A stretch of 33,449 nucleotides of DNA from JACJWR01 sp964556255 (GTDB taxonomy: Bacteria; Actinomycetota; Actinomycetes; S36-B12; UBA10799). A model generated the notes under the pieces. The model did not search any database and was not told the origin of the DNA. It saw only the letters and a program-made list of their open reading frames with translations. How positions within the stretch are numbered: the first letter of the stretch is position 1; each line of letters opens with the position of its first letter. This document shows, piece by piece, positions 32,226 to 33,449 of this stretch. The translations under genes and the position numbers were made by a program. The stretch spans positions 1 through 33,449 of the forward strand of contig CAZKVQ010000034.1 of NCBI GenBank assembly GCA_964556255.1, read 5' to 3'.

Positions 32226-33449
32226 CTAGATCGGCATGCGGTAGCCGTAGAACTCCTGGTCCTCGTTGTAGCCGCCCTGCCCGGCACCGAGGTGGTCGAA
32301 GGATTCCACGAACTCGATCGCCTCGACCCACTTCACCTGCTTGAAGCCGAGTTCGACTTCATCGCGTAGTCGGACCGGTGCCCCATGCGATTCATTCAGG
32401 GGTTCGCCGTTCATCTCGTAGGCGAGGATCGTCTGATCGTGGGACATGTTCTCGATCGGATGACAATCGTAGTAGCGGCCGCCTTCCGGGCCTTCCGCAA
32501 AGGAGTAGAACACGACCCACTTGGCCTCCGCGCGGGGCTTGACCATGTCGAGGATCAGTCGCATCGGAACGCCGCCCCACTCGGCGACCCCGGACCAGCC
32601 CTGGATGCAGTAGTGCTGGGTGATCTGCACCTGTTTGGGCATTTCGAGAAGTTCTGAATACCGGAATTCGCGTGGTTGGTCGACGAGACCGTCGACCCGC
32701 AACCGGTAGTCGCGCCAACCCGATGCCTTCAGTGACGCATAGTGGGCCGATTCGGGGCGCTCGCCGTTGGTCCAGAAGTACTCGGAGATGTCCTTCTTCG
32801 AATATGTTGCCTTGGGGTCCCACCACTCCATGAGGAACTTGACCCACCCGACGAGCAGGCCGCCGACGCGTTGCACGAGGCGAGGGCGCCGGATCGTCAG
32901 CGGAGACGCGACCACCCAGAAGAGGACTACCACCGCCATCCATGCCAGGTACAGGGCGACCCCGGTCCACGAGTTGGTGTTCTCACCCGTGGTGATGTGG
33001 TTGACGTTGCCGACGAAGCCGGTCAGGAACACCATCGCCGTGTGGACGAAGATGAAGAAGACCATCCAGAGCATGACCCCGAAGTGGATGGACCGAGCCA
33101 CCTGCCGGTTCAGCACGCCTGCACCGGTGCCGAACTTCGCGGCCACCGACGGTGCTTGCAGCAGCCCTGTGACGATGGCAAGCGGGGCGGCCACGAAGAC
33201 CGTCACGAAGTAGGCCAGCAGCTGCAGGGCGTTGTAGGTGCTATAGCCGGCATTCTCCGGGAGTTGCAGCGAGAGGTACTGCATCGCGGTCGACAGCGCG
33301 TTCGGGAAGACGTCCCACGAGATCGGCACCAACCTGCGCCATTGGCCGGTGCTGAAGATCAGCACGTAGCAGAGAACGCCGTTGATCACCCACAGGAGGT
33401 CGAAGCTGAACTGCCACCCGCCGGCCAGCCCGAGCGCGCGGCGAAACCC
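32226..33449 (-). CDS. Cytochrome-b561-like/molybdopterin (sulfite oxidase-type) oxidoreductase fusion, 5' partial
   Basis: The frame is open to the right edge, and the visible 407 residues are the C-terminal part. The N-terminal side has about four membrane helices with candidate heme histidines (RSIHFGVMLWMVFF, FVHTAMVF), as in cytochrome b561/DUF4405 proteins. The C-terminal half is a sulfite oxidase/YedY-like molybdopterin domain, with the Mo-ligand Cys in QHYCIQGWSG and an NESHGAPVRLRD motif. In YedY/YedZ these parts are separate proteins. Electrons would pass between the membrane quinone pool and an extracytoplasmic or cytoplasmic substrate; topology is not resolved. No Tat signal is visible because the start is missing. 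Confidence 0.83.
   Translation of the reverse strand, partial: GFRRALGLAGGWQFSFDLLWVINGVLCYVLIFSTGQWRRLVPISWDVFPNALSTAMQYLSLQLPENAGYSTYNALQLLAYFVTVFVAAPLAIVTGLLQAPSVAAKFGTGAGVLNRQVARSIHFGVMLWMVFFIFVHTAMVFLTGFVGNVNHITTGENTNSWTGVALYLAWMAVVVLFWVVASPLTIRRPRLVQRVGGLLVGWVKFLMEWWDPKATYSKKDISEYFWTNGERPESAHYASLKASGWRDYRLRVDGLVDQPREFRYSELLEMPKQVQITQHYCIQGWSGVAEWGGVPMRLILDMVKPRAEAKWVVFYSFAEGPEGGRYYDCHPIENMSHDQTILAYEMNGEPLNESHGAPVRLRDEVELGFKQVKWVEAIEFVESFDHLGAGQGGYNEDQEFYGYRMPI

Noticed and set aside
1..33449. CRISPR arrays, tRNA, rRNA, transposons or phage genes
   Set aside because: I looked for regular repeats, RNA gene patterns and transposase or integrase motifs and found none.

Overview
The window is high-GC DNA, roughly two-thirds G+C by eye, with dense genes, many GTG starts and many start/stop overlaps. 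The gene content points to an actinomycete (Actinomycetota): a TAP-type secreted hydrolase, a DUF2510 protein, a LytS/LytTR pair beside a solute symporter, and frequent leaderless-type starts. Two runs of ten Ns (1002-1011 and 17970-17979) suggest a draft or metagenomic scaffold. No rRNA, tRNA, CRISPR array, insertion sequence or phage gene was seen.

Layout. 1-5105 (+): the 3' part of an apolipoprotein N-acyltransferase-like gene, an orphan 154-residue protein, two tandem cation diffusion facilitator (CDF) genes with NifX-like tails, and an OsmC-family protein. 5362-6684 (+): a secreted protein of unknown function, a perfect 17-bp hairpin, and a small CxC protein whose Shine-Dalgarno lies inside that hairpin. 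6851-8811 (-): an ActP-type symporter with its DUF485 partner. 9078-15511 (-): a six-gene, largely translationally coupled operon in the order LytS-type sensor kinase, LytTR regulator, small membrane protein, second symporter, DUF294 nucleotidyltransferase-like protein, and membrane-anchored PAS/DnaQ-type exonuclease. 15692-19685: an APH-fold kinase (+), a secreted TAP-like hydrolase (-, broken by the second gap) and an M23 lipoprotein (-). 19904-23603: a macro-domain protein, a DUF4239 membrane protein, two convergent TMEM175-like proteins, a small membrane protein and a DUF2510 protein. 23617-25580: a Cys-rich lipoprotein, a Nif11-leader RiPP precursor, and a saccharopine dehydrogenase-like oxidoreductase. 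25592-30354 (-): an FGGY kinase coupled to a sphingosine-1-phosphate-lyase-like PLP enzyme, a PAP2 phosphatase, and a membrane protein. 30495-33449: a double GNAT acetyltransferase (+), a YdjC deacetylase (-), and a cytochrome-b/molybdopterin oxidoreductase fusion (-) that runs off the right edge.

How the genes may work together. The 9078-15511 operon looks like a signalling unit built around a carboxylate-type transporter: kinase and LytTR regulator for sensing, symporter with a small subunit, then two proteins (DUF294 and exonuclease) that accompany acetate permeases elsewhere. The two CDF genes probably make one heteromeric metal exporter, because one keeps all four metal ligands and the other has lost three of them. 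The kinase-lyase pair resembles a phosphorylate-then-cleave catabolic route. The Nif11 precursor has no modifying enzyme in view, so it is an orphan peptide here.
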